DNA of 64,000 nt from Planctomycetota bacterium (GCA_035384565.1 DAOOIT010000011.1:54741-118740); one strand, 5' to 3'; counted from the first letter of the stretch, positions 14,635 through 23,640 are shown. Notes: generated by a model from the sequence alone, not told the origin. Made by a program: numbers and translations.

Positions 14635-15189
14635 TCACTCAAAGCCGGGCGTTGGGCCAAGCTCATTGGCTTTTGTCGGGTCGGACCACTCCTTGCCGTA
14701 AAGCCCTAGCTTCACGTAGCGATGAAAGCTCGACCATGGCCACTTGGCTGGCGAATCCACGTGACCGTGCTTCACCGGGTTGTAGTGCATGTACTCTACG
14801 TGCCGGGTGAAATCGCGGTCGTCCCGGATCCGATGCTCGTAGAAGCGCTTCTGCCACACCCCGCGGTTCCGGTGTCGCGTGCGCCCTCCGCTTGTCGCGC
14901 CCTCCTTCCCGCCAGCGGTGAGGTAGGCTCGCGTGAATGCATACTTGATGCCGCCGAGACGTGTCGAGAAGTCGTCATCATTCTCGGGGAGCTGCCAGAG
15001 CATGTGGACGTGGTCCGGCATGAGGACAACCGCCACCATCTCAAAGGGCCGTAGTTTGCGCACCGCGGCGATGGCCTGCCGCAGCAGTTGCCGGGTCCAG
15101 CCTTCCTCAAAGAGCGGCATGCGCTCGTGGGTGACAACCGTCAGGAAGTACATGCCGCCCTCCACCCGCCACCTGCGGTATTGCGGCAT
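14635..15189 (-). CDS. REP-associated tyrosine transposase (RAYT, Y1/HUH family)
   Basis: 184 residues, the usual size. It carries the HUH metal-binding motif in MPDHVHML, the N-terminal strand GGMYFLTVVTHERMPLF, and the late motif VEYMHYNPVKHGHV with a candidate catalytic Tyr, all typical of PF01797-type single-strand transposases. It should nick and rejoin single-stranded DNA at hairpin recognition sequences. The ATG at 15189 is preceded by GAGGAGAGGAAGA; an earlier ATG at 15216 lies in the palindrome and is not needed. No disruption is seen, so the enzyme may be active. Confidence 0.93.
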   Translation of the reverse strand: MPQYRRWRVEGGMYFLTVVTHERMPLFEEGWTRQLLRQAIAAVRKLRPFEMVAVVLMPDHVHMLWQLPENDDDFSTRLGGIKYAFTRAYLTAGGKEGATSGGRTRHRNRGVWQKRFYEHRIRDDRDFTRHVEYMHYNPVKHGHVDSPAKWPWSSFHRYVKLGLYGKEWSDPTKANELGPTPGFE

Positions 15190-15202
15190 TCTTCCTCTCC
15201 TC

Positions 15203-15288
15203 GGTAGGGCGTGCATACATGCACGCGAAATCTTCGATTCCCGGCGCTCGCCCCCGTCCGTTCCGCGTGCAAGTATGCACGCCCTACC
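15203..15288. repeat. REP-like palindrome, family A copy 3 (right flank of RAYT)
   Basis: 86 bp beginning 13 bases upstream of the RAYT start codon; the same orientation as copy 2 and nearly identical to it. The TAG stop of the giant heparinase-like gene (15284-15286) is within its right arm. Confidence 0.95.
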
Positions 15289-18200
15289 ATCTCATCTTCC
15301 CGGCGGCGTCCAGTTCTCTCGTGGTCACGGTGCGCGGCTTGCCGTCAGAAAGGGTGACGGTGACATCCACGTCGGCGGCCAGCTCGAACTGGCCGGGGGC
15401 CACTCGGCGGACGCTGGCGAAGGTGCTCTGGCGCACGGTGTCGCCGACGCCATACTCCCAGAGCCGCAGGACGCCCGCCTTGCCGAAGGCTTCTTTGGTG
15501 ACAGGCCCGCCTGTGAGCTTGAACGTCTTGTCGCCCGCGACGTCGGCGCGCCAGAAGCTGGTCGCCTCGTCGTCCGAGGCGACCCAGCCCTTGTTGATGC
15601 CCGGGCGATTGCCCATCGTGGGGCCGAGGGCGCAGCGGACCGTGCCCTTCTCGGCGTTCACCTCCTCGACGGCGGAGCGGAAGTAGTCGGCGCCGTTCTC
15701 GACCGTGATGCGGGTCAGGTCTCCGTCGGGCCTCACGTCGAGCGCGGTGTAGGTGCTCCAGTGGCCTGGCTGGCCGATCTCGAAGACGCTCGGCCGCGCG
15801 CTCGCGGGCCAGGGCTGATCGATCCAGAGCGTCTTCGCCAGGTAGTCCACCTTCACCACCTTGCCCGTCCGCTCGCGGCCGGCGGGCTGAAGCTTGATGC
15901 CTGGAGCCTCCAGCAGCGCGCCGCCAACGAGGGTGGCCAGGCGCAGCCCGCCCTTGTCGGTCGAGACGCAGGCGAACTCACCCGTGACCTGCATCCTGGC
16001 CTCGGAGATGAGGCGTTGCACGAACGGCAAGCCATCGGCGAAGAGGACGTCGGTGTGGCCGTTCGCCGTCTTCAGCTCCAAGGCCACTGCCTTGTATGCG
16101 GGATTGTGGAGGTTCTCTGGCTCTCGGTCTACGGCGCACGCAGGCGCTTCGAGAAGGCGCTTGGAGGTGATGAACGGCTCGCCGACGAAGGGCTCAATCA
16201 GGGCAATGAATGTGGTGTCCTGCGAGTCCTTCTCGGCGACCTTCTGGACGAAGAGGCAGGCAAAGTCGTACTTGAAGTTCTTGCAGTTCAGGCTGCCGCG
16301 CATCGCCTTCGCGCCCTTGGCGTCGAGGAGGTGGAGGCGGGTGAAGCGGCGGGGGAGGTCGTCGGAGTAGTTGGCCCCGCGGTGCATGCGCTCGTTGCCG
16401 AAGAGCTTGGGGTCGCGGGTCTGGCGCCACGTGGCCTCCAGGACGTCGGGGGCGGTGCCCGCGAAGCGCTTGTCGGGCAGGCTCTTGAATGGGGCGAGGT
16501 ACTGGCCGACCTCGCTCGCGTCGTCCTCGGCCACGGGCTTGGCGTCCCCGACGTTCCACTGGAACTCGTCCTCGACGGTGCCGTGGAAGCAGTAGGTGTG
16601 GGTCTTGCCGCCGGCGACGCGGAAGACGTCGAAGACGTAGGAGTTGGCCGGCGTGACTCCGGCGGGCAGCTTGGAGCCGGGCTTCTGGGCCTCGATGGGC
16701 AGGGGCTGGGAGCCTTGGCCCTCATCCACGTCAATGAGCGCGACCTGTCGGCGGAAGAGGGTCGTGCCCTCGGGCGGCTCGGCTTCGGCCATCAGGTAGC
16801 GCGCGCCGGGGGCGTCGGCGAGCGTCCGCACCCACGAGTAGCCCTGGAAGCCCTTGCCGTCCACCTCGACGACGTTGTGGACTCGCGTCGTGCCGTCGCT
16901 GGGCGCGGAGTAGCCGCTGCGCTGGCCGCCGTCTATCGTCGCGGGGCAGCCCTGGGCGACGACCTGGAGGTCCATCGTGTCGGCGTGCTGGTGTCCGATG
17001 CCGAAGCCGACGCGGACGTAGGCGGCGCGACGGAAGCGCGGGTCGTCGTGCTCGAGGCCGCTTTCGAGGACGCCTGCCCACATGGGCATGACGCGCGAGC
17101 GGAGGTCGAGCCACGGTGCGCGCTTGAGCTTGGCCGCGGCCGCCTCGATCTTCGCCCAATCCGCATCGGTCTCATCTTTGCGGCCGATGTAGTGCTTGAG
17201 GATGAAGGCGAACTGCGGGTCGGCGGTCCACTCCCAGCCGCGGGCGGCGAAGCCGAGGTCGCGGAGGGTGTGGCCGGCGGCCTTGTCGGGGCCGCACACG
17301 TCGCCGATGCGGACGAAGTCCCAGCCCGCCACGACGTTCTTGAGGCGCCAGAAGCACTGGGCGACGGGTTTTGGGTAGCGGGCGCGGTCGGACAGGTTGT
17401 ACTTGGGGTTGCCGCCGGCCTTGAGGTAGCGCTCGAGCGATTCGGCCACGCGCATCGCCCCCTCGCCCTGGGCGTAAAAGGTCGAGCCGATGTACTCGCA
17501 GCCGTCGCGGCAGCAGCCGGTGATCATCGCGTCGGCGATGCCAACCGGCGGCAGCGGGTAGATGAAGGTCTTGCTGAAGAGCCACTCCATCCACGGGTCC
17601 GTGACCGTGGTGTCGCCGACCACCGCCGCGGCGTTCGCAATGTCCATTGGGTCCGTGTAGTAGTTGTACCGCAGTATTCGCTTGGCCGTGGTCTGCACGA
17701 GATAGGCGTCTATCAGCTTCACCACGTCCTGCGGCGTCTTGACCCAAGGGACGAAGCGGCCGATGGACTCGGCCAGTTCGGCGTTGTCTTTGATGTAGTC
17801 GAACAGCCGGTCATAGTCATAGAGAATGGGGTCCACGTAGAGCATGTAATGGGGGTAGAAGCTGGCGGTGGAGTCGCGGCGTCGGCAGCGGATGTCGCGG
17901 CCGTAGGGGCCGGGGTCGCGGACGACGTAGGTGAGGAAGTTGGCCGCGTCAATGGTTGGGAAGGCGTAGGCCCAACGGGCGAGGGCGACGGCGGCCTCGC
18001 GGGCAGCCATCGTGTCGCCGGTCTTGAGGTACTTGGCGACGTTGTTGCGCACGAGCGTGCCGGGGTAGTTGCGCAGGCGGTTCTGCACCTCGTTGGCGAT
18101 GGGCGCCCACAGGTGCCCTTTGCCGGGATCGTCGGGGTCGGGGAAGAAGAGGCCCGCGCCGTCGTCGCGGTACGGGTAGGGTGCGGGCAGAGGCAGGCCC

Positions 18201-19270
18201 TTCTGAAGGTCCGCCATCGTGTACGTGAGGTCGAGCTTCTTGTTGAAGAGGAACACGTCGCCTTTGCCGGGTTGCCAATCGCCGAATTCGGCGGCGATCT
18301 CCTGGGGGGTCTTGCCGGGGACGCCGATGGTGACGTTTCGGCGGAGGACGTGTTCGTCGCCGCCCATCCAGCCGTGGCCGAACGCCTGAGCGTTGACGCG
18401 GGGGAAGGCGAGCCAGATTTCGGCGTCGCGGGCGAGGCGTTGGTCCTTGGGCGGCTCGAGGTTCGCGGGCGCGGGCGCCGCGGCCTCGGGCAGGGTTCTG
18501 CGGGCCTTGATGGCGCGACGCTCGACGCCCGCGAGCGCGTCGTCGAGCGAGATCTCGTGGAGCAGCATCTCCACCCCGCTCCCCTCGTCCACGGCGATCT
18601 CAGCGGTGAAGCGCCGCTTCTCGTCGGCGTGGAAGTAGATCTCGGCGATGCTGTAGAACTCGTCGCAATAGCCCAGGCGGAGGCGGTAGCTGTTGGTTTC
18701 CCCCTTCGGGCCGTCGTTGATCTTCGCCCGCACGAAGAGCGGGGTGCGGAACGGCTTGAGCTGCTCGGTGGGCACCGCGGCGATGAGGCGGAGGGCGTAG
18801 ACCCCGATCTCCAGCTCCCCCAGGTCGAGCTTGAGGATTGGCGAGCCGACGGTGCAGCGGACGACGGGCAGGGCCTTCCACTTTAGCCCCGTGTTCACCA
18901 CGTCGGCGTGGCGCGGCACCCAGTAGAGCGGCGCCGCGTACTCCTCGGCCTTGCCCGCGCCGGGAATGTTCGGGGCCACCCAGCCCTTGAGCTTGCTCTG
19001 GCGGTCGAAGAAGCTGCGGGAGGGGCAGTACTTGAACCAGTAGTTGCGATAGAGCTCGGGCGAGCCGGGGTTCAGCTCGAAGCACGGCGCGAGCGGGTCA
19101 GCGTCGTACTTGCCAGGCAGGTCGCCTGGATGGCCCGGCCTCTCGCCGTGCTGGGTCGGGAACAGGGGCAGCCTGTAGCCCGCCAGCGGACCGCCGACAT
19201 CGTAGTCCTCGGCCCGGGCAAACCACGCGAGACAGACCAGAGCAGACGCAATGATGGAGACTCGCGGCAT
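15284..19270 (-). CDS. Very large secreted heparinase II/III-like protein
   Basis: 1328 residues. A signal peptide (MPRVSIIASALVCLAWFARA) opens the protein. An N-terminal beta-rich binding region (to about 260) and a helical toroid region (about 330-760, with YNYYTDPMDIANAAAVVGD) follow. Then comes a beta-sandwich with RVGFGIGHQHADTMDLQVV and RSGYSAPSDGTTRVHNVVEV, the heparinase II/III C-terminal signature, and a further C-terminal beta domain. Usual family members have 600-800 residues, so this one has large additions. It should act outside the cytoplasm on an acidic polysaccharide. The start at 19270 has GAGGGGAA upstream. It is 30 bases downstream of a UroD-like gene on the same transcript. 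The stop codon is supplied by a REP-like palindrome. Confidence 0.8.
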   Translation of the reverse strand: MPRVSIIASALVCLAWFARAEDYDVGGPLAGYRLPLFPTQHGERPGHPGDLPGKYDADPLAPCFELNPGSPELYRNYWFKYCPSRSFFDRQSKLKGWVAPNIPGAGKAEEYAAPLYWVPRHADVVNTGLKWKALPVVRCTVGSPILKLDLGELEIGVYALRLIAAVPTEQLKPFRTPLFVRAKINDGPKGETNSYRLRLGYCDEFYSIAEIYFHADEKRRFTAEIAVDEGSGVEMLLHEISLDDALAGVERRAIKARRTLPEAAAPAPANLEPPKDQRLARDAEIWLAFPRVNAQAFGHGWMGGDEHVLRRNVTIGVPGKTPQEIAAEFGDWQPGKGDVFLFNKKLDLTYTMADLQKGLPLPAPYPYRDDGAGLFFPDPDDPGKGHLWAPIANEVQNRLRNYPGTLVRNNVAKYLKTGDTMAAREAAVALARWAYAFPTIDAANFLTYVVRDPGPYGRDIRCRRRDSTASFYPHYMLYVDPILYDYDRLFDYIKDNAELAESIGRFVPWVKTPQDVVKLIDAYLVQTTAKRILRYNYYTDPMDIANAAAVVGDTTVTDPWMEWLFSKTFIYPLPPVGIADAMITGCCRDGCEYIGSTFYAQGEGAMRVAESLERYLKAGGNPKYNLSDRARYPKPVAQCFWRLKNVVAGWDFVRIGDVCGPDKAAGHTLRDLGFAARGWEWTADPQFAFILKHYIGRKDETDADWAKIEAAAAKLKRAPWLDLRSRVMPMWAGVLESGLEHDDPRFRRAAYVRVGFGIGHQHADTMDLQVVAQGCPATIDGGQRSGYSAPSDGTTRVHNVVEVDGKGFQGYSWVRTLADAPGARYLMAEAEPPEGTTLFRRQVALIDVDEGQGSQPLPIEAQKPGSKLPAGVTPANSYVFDVFRVAGGKTHTYCFHGTVEDEFQWNVGDAKPVAEDDASEVGQYLAPFKSLPDKRFAGTAPDVLEATWRQTRDPKLFGNERMHRGANYSDDLPRRFTRLHLLDAKGAKAMRGSLNCKNFKYDFACLFVQKVAEKDSQDTTFIALIEPFVGEPFITSKRLLEAPACAVDREPENLHNPAYKAVALELKTANGHTDVLFADGLPFVQRLISEARMQVTGEFACVSTDKGGLRLATLVGGALLEAPGIKLQPAGRERTGKVVKVDYLAKTLWIDQPWPASARPSVFEIGQPGHWSTYTALDVRPDGDLTRITVENGADYFRSAVEEVNAEKGTVRCALGPTMGNRPGINKGWVASDDEATSFWRADVAGDKTFKLTGGPVTKEAFGKAGVLRLWEYGVGDTVRQSTFASVRRVAPGQFELAADVDVTVTLSDGKPRTVTTRELDAAGKMRW

Positions 19271-19300
19271 CTCAGTTCCCCTCTTCTCACGCGTCACGGG

Positions 19301-20320
19301 TCATGCATCCTGGTTCGTGAACGCCTCGATCACGGCCACGGCGTTCTCGGTGGGCGTTTCGGGCTGGAGGCCCTTGGCGGGGGCAAGGATGTAGCCGCCG
19401 CCGCGGCCCATCTCGCGGCACAGGCGCCGCACCTCGGCGCGAATCGCCGCGGGCGTGCCGAACGGGATGGTGCTTTGGCTGCCCAGGCCGCCCCAGAAGG
19501 TGAGCTGGTCGCCCCACCGCTTCTTGAGGCCGTAGGGGTTCATCCCTGCGGCCTCGGGCTGCACGCTCTCCAGCACGTCGAGGCCGATCTCGATGATGTC
19601 GGGCAGGATGGCCTCGATGGAGCCGCACGAGTGGGTGATGACGAGCTTGCCGGCGTCGTGCACGGCCTGGTAGAGCCTGGCCCACCGGGGCTTGAGGAAG
19701 CGCCGCCAGCGCTCGGGGCCGAGGATCACGCCGCGCTGGTCGCCCCAGTCGTCGCCGAACATGATCGCGTCCACGGGCAGGTCGGCCGTGTAGCGCACGA
19801 AGGCCAGGTAGAGGTCGGCCAGCCGATCGAGCATCTCGGCGTAGAAGTCGGGCTCGGTCGCCGCATCCATCAGGGCATTCTCGAAGCCGCGCAGGTTCCA
19901 GCTTCGTTCGAAGAGGCCCCAGCCGAGGCTGCCGATGAGGAAGCTCTCGCGGCGTTCCTCACAGGTGCGCAGAGCCGTCGCCTTCCACTCGGGGCGGAGG
20001 AACACCTCGGGCCTGGGGAACTCATAGCCGTCGAAGGAGGGCCGCGCGAGGGGCGGGCGCTCGAGGTGCCAGGGGCGGCGGTCGGTGCGCCAGACGCCGC
20101 CGTAGCCGTCACGGTGGTGGCCGTCGTCGAGGGGCGTGCGAATGTCCGTCTCCACGGCCGCGACGCTAACGATGTAGGGCGTGAGCCGCTGGCGCCAGTC
20201 GGGGCTGCCGTAATGCCGATCCACGCGCTCGGCCACGTCGCCCTCGAAGCCGAGGGTGAACGGAACAGGGCGGGTCTCGCGGTGGTCGATCTGCTCGAGG
20301 ACGAAGTCGCGGGGCTGCAT
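19301..20320 (-). CDS. Uroporphyrinogen decarboxylase (UroD/MtaA superfamily) protein 2
   Basis: 339 residues; conserved superfamily stretches include VDAIMFGDDWGDQRGVILGP, KLVITHSCGSIEAILPDIIE and ESVQPEAAGMNPYGLKKRWG. It is a UroD-like barrel with a His/Cys-containing motif suited to metal binding. A housekeeping heme role is unlikely, as it sits with heparinase-like and transport genes and two more paralogues occur in the window. AGGAG precedes the ATG by about 8 bases and a good promoter lies 41 bases upstream. It is the first gene of the minus-strand operon down to 12040. Confidence 0.75.
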   Translation of the reverse strand: MQPRDFVLEQIDHRETRPVPFTLGFEGDVAERVDRHYGSPDWRQRLTPYIVSVAAVETDIRTPLDDGHHRDGYGGVWRTDRRPWHLERPPLARPSFDGYEFPRPEVFLRPEWKATALRTCEERRESFLIGSLGWGLFERSWNLRGFENALMDAATEPDFYAEMLDRLADLYLAFVRYTADLPVDAIMFGDDWGDQRGVILGPERWRRFLKPRWARLYQAVHDAGKLVITHSCGSIEAILPDIIEIGLDVLESVQPEAAGMNPYGLKKRWGDQLTFWGGLGSQSTIPFGTPAAIRAEVRRLCREMGRGGGYILAPAKGLQPETPTENAVAVIEAFTNQDA

Positions 20321-20360
20321 CGGGCGGCTCCTGAGAGGCGGGGCGGTGCGCGCTCACGTG

Positions 20361-20389
20361 AGGATAGCCCGCCAGGACGCGAGTGTCAA
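20361..20389 (-). promoter_or_regulatory. Sigma70-type promoter for the UroD-like/heparinase operon
   Basis: Minus strand: TTGACA (20384-20389), a 17-base spacer and TATCCT (20361-20366). The -35 is perfect. It reads toward the UroD-like gene starting at 20320. Confidence 0.7.
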
Positions 20390-20475
20390 GAAGCCTCGGT
20401 TGACCAAGCACAGGCGTCAAGCCTGGCGCCTGCCGTCCCCTCGCCCGCATTGTCTTGGAAACCAGACACGGCGCC

Positions 20476-20523
20476 GCCATATTTGCTCAGTTCTCCCCCC
20501 GCCGAGAGATGAGCAAGTATGGC
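20476..20523. repeat. Interspersed palindrome, family B copy 1
   Basis: Arms GCCATATTTGCTCA (20476-20489) and TGAGCAAGTATGGC (20510-20523), one mismatch. It lies in the gene-free stretch 20390-20829, which otherwise holds nothing I recognise. Confidence 0.8.
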
Positions 20524-20558
20524 GCTTTGGCGATCCGGGCGGCTCTACGGCCTTTCCG

Positions 20559-20605
20559 CCCATACTTGCTCAATTTCCTCCCCCTCTGGTTTGAGCAAGT
20601 ATGGC
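20559..20605. repeat. Interspersed palindrome, family B copy 2
   Basis: Arms CCATACTTGCTCAA and TTGAGCAAGTATGG, perfect over 14 bases, 35 bases after copy 1. A third, weaker copy is at 49797. Confidence 0.8.
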
Positions 20606-20829
20606 GCGTGGGCGGTCCGGGGCGTTCCGCGCCGTTCCTGCCCGTTTGCATCCCTCTTGCTCCCCCAGAGGAGATGCAGGGGAGGAGCGGGCGGGACCTG
20701 GATGCCCTCGTGGCGAGGACGGCCCCCGAGGCGCCCCCCCGTTTCCCTGGTGGACGCTCTCATCTCGCGTCGCCGGACCCCGAGTCAGGCCAATATCCAG
20801 ACCGGTGGCGCCTGGGCGAAACTCGGGTC

Positions 20830-20858
20830 TTGATTTGAATAGCGGCTTCTGGTACTAT
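20830..20858 (+). promoter_or_regulatory. Sigma70 promoter for tRNA-Arg and probably argHG
   Basis: TTGATT (20830-20835), a 17-base spacer and TACTAT (20853-20858); the predicted start is about 15 bases before the tRNA. No other promoter was seen between the tRNA and argH. Confidence 0.7.
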
Positions 20859-20879
20859 CTTGGCTGAGCGGACGAGCAG

Positions 20880-20956
20880 GCGCCTGTAGCTCAGTGGATC
20901 AGAGCGCTAGCCTCCGGAGCTAGAAGTCGCAGGTTCGAATCCTGCCAGGCGTACCA
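20880..20956 (+). tRNA. tRNA-Arg (anticodon CCG)
   Basis: A 77-base cloverleaf with encoded CCA. Acceptor GCGCCTG pairs with CAGGCGT (first pair G-T). The D stem is GCTC/GAGC, the anticodon stem CTAGC/GCTAG with loop CTCCGGA (anticodon CCG, reading CGG), and the T stem GCAGG/CCTGC with loop TTCGAAT. CGG is a plausible frequent Arg codon in this GC-rich genome. It lies 53 bases upstream of argH on the same strand. Confidence 0.97.
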
Positions 20957-20959
20957 ATG

Positions 20960-20986
20960 TGGCGGCAGACGACGTGTCTGCCGCCA
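20960..20986 (+). promoter_or_regulatory. Perfect 11-bp hairpin between tRNA-Arg and argH
   Basis: TGGCGGCAGAC, loop GACGT, GTCTGCCGCCA. It begins 4 bases after the tRNA CCA and ends 24 bases before the argH ATG. No T-run follows, so it is not a classic intrinsic terminator; it may be a processing or pausing site or a leaky terminator. Confidence 0.75.
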
Positions 20987-21009
20987 AACTGCAAATGGGG
21001 AAACCCTCG

Positions 21010-22365
21010 ATGGCCAAGCTGTGGGATAAGGGCTACGCGGTCAATCAGGAGCTCGAAGCCTTCACGACGGGCGACGACTATCTCCTGGACCGCGAACTGG
21101 TCGAGGCCGATTGCGCCGCCTCGATCGCCCACGCCCGCATGCTCGCCAAGATCGGCATCCTCACCGGCGCCGAGGCCGACGCGCTGGCCGCCGAGCTCGC
21201 CGCCATCGCCGCCGACAGCCGCTCGGGCGCCTTCACGGTGGAGCCAGCCGACGAGGATTGCCACACGGCCATCGAGAACCGCCTCGTCGCCCGCCTCGGC
21301 GATCTGGGCAAGAAGGTCCACACCTGCCGCTCGCGCAACGACCAGGTGATCGCCGCTCTGCGCCTCTACGCCAAGGCCAAGATGCACGAGCTGTTCGACG
21401 CCGGCCTGGGCCTGGCCGCCACGCTGCGCGGCTTCGCCGAGAAGCATCAGCGCGTGCCCATGATCGGCCGCACCCACACGCAAGTGGCAATGCCGTCCAG
21501 CGTTGGATTGTGGGCGGCGGCGTGGCTCGAATCGCTGCTCGACGACCTGCGCCTCCTCGAGGCTGCCTACGAGGTGGCCGACCAATGCCCCCTGGGCTCC
21601 GCCGCAAGCTATGGCGTGCCGATGCCCATAGACCGGCAGTTGACCAGCGACCTTCTCGGCTTCGCAAGTGTCCAAAATAACGTGCTTTACGCCAATAACA
21701 GCCGCGGCAAGATCGAGTCCGTCATCCTCGGCGCCTGCGTCCAGATCGCCATTGACCTGAGCCGCGTGGCCCAGGATCTCATCAACTTCAGCCTCCCGGA
21801 ATTCGGCTACTTCGTGATTCCCAAGGAGCTATGCACGGGCAGCAGCATCATGCCGCAGAAACGCAACCCATGCGGGATGGAGCTGGTGCGAGCCAAGGCG
21901 AGCACTATACTGGCCTGCAATGACCAGATACTTAATACGCTCAAGGGCCTGCCGTCCGGCTATAACCGCGACTTTCAGGAGACCAAACGCCCCTTCTTCC
22001 GGGGCGTGGCCCTCACCATCGCCTGCGTGCGAGTGATGGATGTAACATTCCAGAAGCTCGAGGTTTGCGAAGAGCGGCTCGTGTCGGCGTTCACGGCCGC
22101 GCCCGAGGTGTTCGCGACCGATGAGGCGCTGCGCCTGGTGGTCGAGGGGGTTCCCTTCCGCGACGCCTACCGCCAGGTGGCGGCCTCGCTAGACCAGTTG
22201 GGCGCGGCCGACCCCAGGGCCAGCATCGCTCTGCGTTCGCATATCGGAGGCCCGGCGAATCTGCGGCTCGAGGTTGCCGACGCCGGGATCGAGCACGTCA
22301 GGGAGTTCGTCGCGCAGCGGCGAGACCGACTGAGGCGAGCGCTTGACGGCCTGATGGGTTCGTGA
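21010..22365 (+). CDS. argH: Argininosuccinate lyase
   Basis: 451 residues, the normal length. It splits argininosuccinate into arginine and fumarate, the last step of arginine synthesis. The fumarase/aspartase superfamily signature GSSIMPQKRNPCGMELVR is complete, with the catalytic Ser in GSS; HTCRSRNDQV and GRTHTQVAMP supply the other active-site loops. The ATG at 21010 (MAKLWDKGY) matches the usual ArgH N terminus and has GGGGA upstream; in-frame GTG and ATG codons at 20959 and 20995 would translate the hairpin. It follows tRNA-Arg and precedes argG by 30 bases. Confidence 0.96.
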   Translation: MAKLWDKGYAVNQELEAFTTGDDYLLDRELVEADCAASIAHARMLAKIGILTGAEADALAAELAAIAADSRSGAFTVEPADEDCHTAIENRLVARLGDLGKKVHTCRSRNDQVIAALRLYAKAKMHELFDAGLGLAATLRGFAEKHQRVPMIGRTHTQVAMPSSVGLWAAAWLESLLDDLRLLEAAYEVADQCPLGSAASYGVPMPIDRQLTSDLLGFASVQNNVLYANNSRGKIESVILGACVQIAIDLSRVAQDLINFSLPEFGYFVIPKELCTGSSIMPQKRNPCGMELVRAKASTILACNDQILNTLKGLPSGYNRDFQETKRPFFRGVALTIACVRVMDVTFQKLEVCEERLVSAFTAAPEVFATDEALRLVVEGVPFRDAYRQVAASLDQLGAADPRASIALRSHIGGPANLRLEVADAGIEHVREFVAQRRDRLRRALDGLMGS

Positions 22366-22395
22366 TTCCTCTGGATTCCTACGGAGAGCGTTGCA

Positions 22396-23640
22396 ATGGA
22401 CATCAAGGCCATCCTGAAGAAAGTCGAAGACGCGCCGGTGCCCAAGGTCAAGAAGGTGGCGGTCGCCTACTCGGGCGGGCTGGACTCCACGCTGGGCATC
22501 GAGATGCTCCGCCGCAAGTACAAGGCCGAGAGCATCGTGGCCATCTGCGTGGATGTGGGCCAGGGCGCAGACGAGATCGCCGAGGCCCGCCGCAAGGCCA
22601 AGCTGCTGAACTTCGAGAAGGACATGATCCTGGTGGACGCCAAGGACGAGTTCACCAACGAATGGCTCACCAAGGCCATCCGAGCGAACTCGGACTATAA
22701 TGGCTACCCGGTCTCGACCTCGATGACACGCCAGCTCGTGGCCCGCATCGCGGCCGTGGAGGGCGCCAAGCGCGGCTGCGACGCCGTGCTCGAAGGCTCC
22801 ACCGGCAAGGGCAACGACCAGTACCGCATGCACAACACCTTCAAGCTCTTCGCCCCGCACATGGAGGTGCTCGCCTTCGTGCGCGACTTCGACCTCACGC
22901 GCAAGGAGGAAGAGGCCATCTGCGCCGAGTGGGGCGTGCCCGTCAAGGAGCAGCTCACCGGCGGCGACGACAAAACCATGTGGTGCCGCTCCATCGCCAG
23001 CGGGGCCATTGACCTCAACCAGGAGCTGCCCGACGACATCTGGCAATGGCTCGTGCCGCCGCGCAAGGCCAGCGACAAGGGCGAGACGGTCACCCTCCGC
23101 TACGTCGAGGGCATCCCGGTCGAGCTCAATGGCAAGGAGACGCCGCTCGACGAGCTCATCGCGCAGCTCAACGTCATCGCCGGCCGCAACGGCGTGGGCT
23201 ACATTGACATGTTCGAGGACGGGATCATGGACCTCAAGAGCCGCGAGATCTACGAGGCCCCCGCGGCCCACGTGATTCTCAAGCTCCACCGCGACCTCGA
23301 GCAGCAGTGCCTGCCCAAGGAGGAGATTCAGTTCAAGAAGATGATTGACGCGAAGTGGGCGTATATGACTTACCACGGCGAGTGGTATCACCCGCTGAAG
23401 GCCGACCTCGATGCCTTCATCGCCCAGTCGCAGAAGCCGGTGAACGGCTCGTTCAAGGTGGACCTCTACAAGGGCAACATCGTCATCACGGGCCGCGAGT
23501 CCAAGACCTCGCTCTTCAGCCCCGAGATCCGCTCGATCAAGAGCCGCGGTTTCGACCAGCGGTGGGCCGTCAATGCCGCCAAGATCCGCGGCCTGCCGTT
23601 CGAAATCCTCTCGAAGCGCAACGAGGCCATGAAGGGCTGA
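22396..23640 (+). CDS. argG: Argininosuccinate synthase
   Basis: 414 residues. It joins citrulline and aspartate using ATP, the step before ArgH. The N-terminal ATP-pyrophosphatase P-loop AYSGGLDST and the motifs EGSTGKGNDQYR and ESKTSLFSPEIRS are present. The ATG has GGAGAG 8 bases upstream. With argH it forms a two-gene arginine unit closed by a strong hairpin at 23676. The rest of the pathway is not in the window. Confidence 0.96.
   Translation: MDIKAILKKVEDAPVPKVKKVAVAYSGGLDSTLGIEMLRRKYKAESIVAICVDVGQGADEIAEARRKAKLLNFEKDMILVDAKDEFTNEWLTKAIRANSDYNGYPVSTSMTRQLVARIAAVEGAKRGCDAVLEGSTGKGNDQYRMHNTFKLFAPHMEVLAFVRDFDLTRKEEEAICAEWGVPVKEQLTGGDDKTMWCRSIASGAIDLNQELPDDIWQWLVPPRKASDKGETVTLRYVEGIPVELNGKETPLDELIAQLNVIAGRNGVGYIDMFEDGIMDLKSREIYEAPAAHVILKLHRDLEQQCLPKEEIQFKKMIDAKWAYMTYHGEWYHPLKADLDAFIAQSQKPVNGSFKVDLYKGNIVITGRESKTSLFSPEIRSIKSRGFDQRWAVNAAKIRGLPFEILSKRNEAMKG

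Larger units (their letters stand above)
14536..15288 (-). mobile_element. RAYT transposase with flanking REP palindromes
   Basis: A single-gene element: a Y1/HUH transposase between two 86-bp palindromes in the same orientation, each separated from the gene by 13 bases. This matches REP/BIME-RAYT units and, more loosely, IS200/IS605 elements, which use terminal hairpins. It interrupts what looks like a glycan operon (UroD-like, heparinase-like, UroD-like, transporter). It is likely the source of the family A palindromes at 13236, 14475 and 37273. Confidence 0.85.

Noticed and set aside
14475..15288. Family A palindromes as intrinsic terminators
   Set aside because: They have no T-run, recur with high identity and flank a RAYT gene; a side effect on transcription stays possible.
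14933..18886. A 1317-residue open frame opposite the giant heparinase-like gene
   Set aside because: It runs through the RAYT gene and the flanking palindrome and has no recognisable domain; the minus-strand heparinase motifs and signal peptide decide the strand.
20880..20956. tRNA-Arg as an integration site of a mobile island
   Set aside because: No integrase and no repeat of the tRNA 3' end was noticed nearby; the downstream genes are housekeeping argH and argG.
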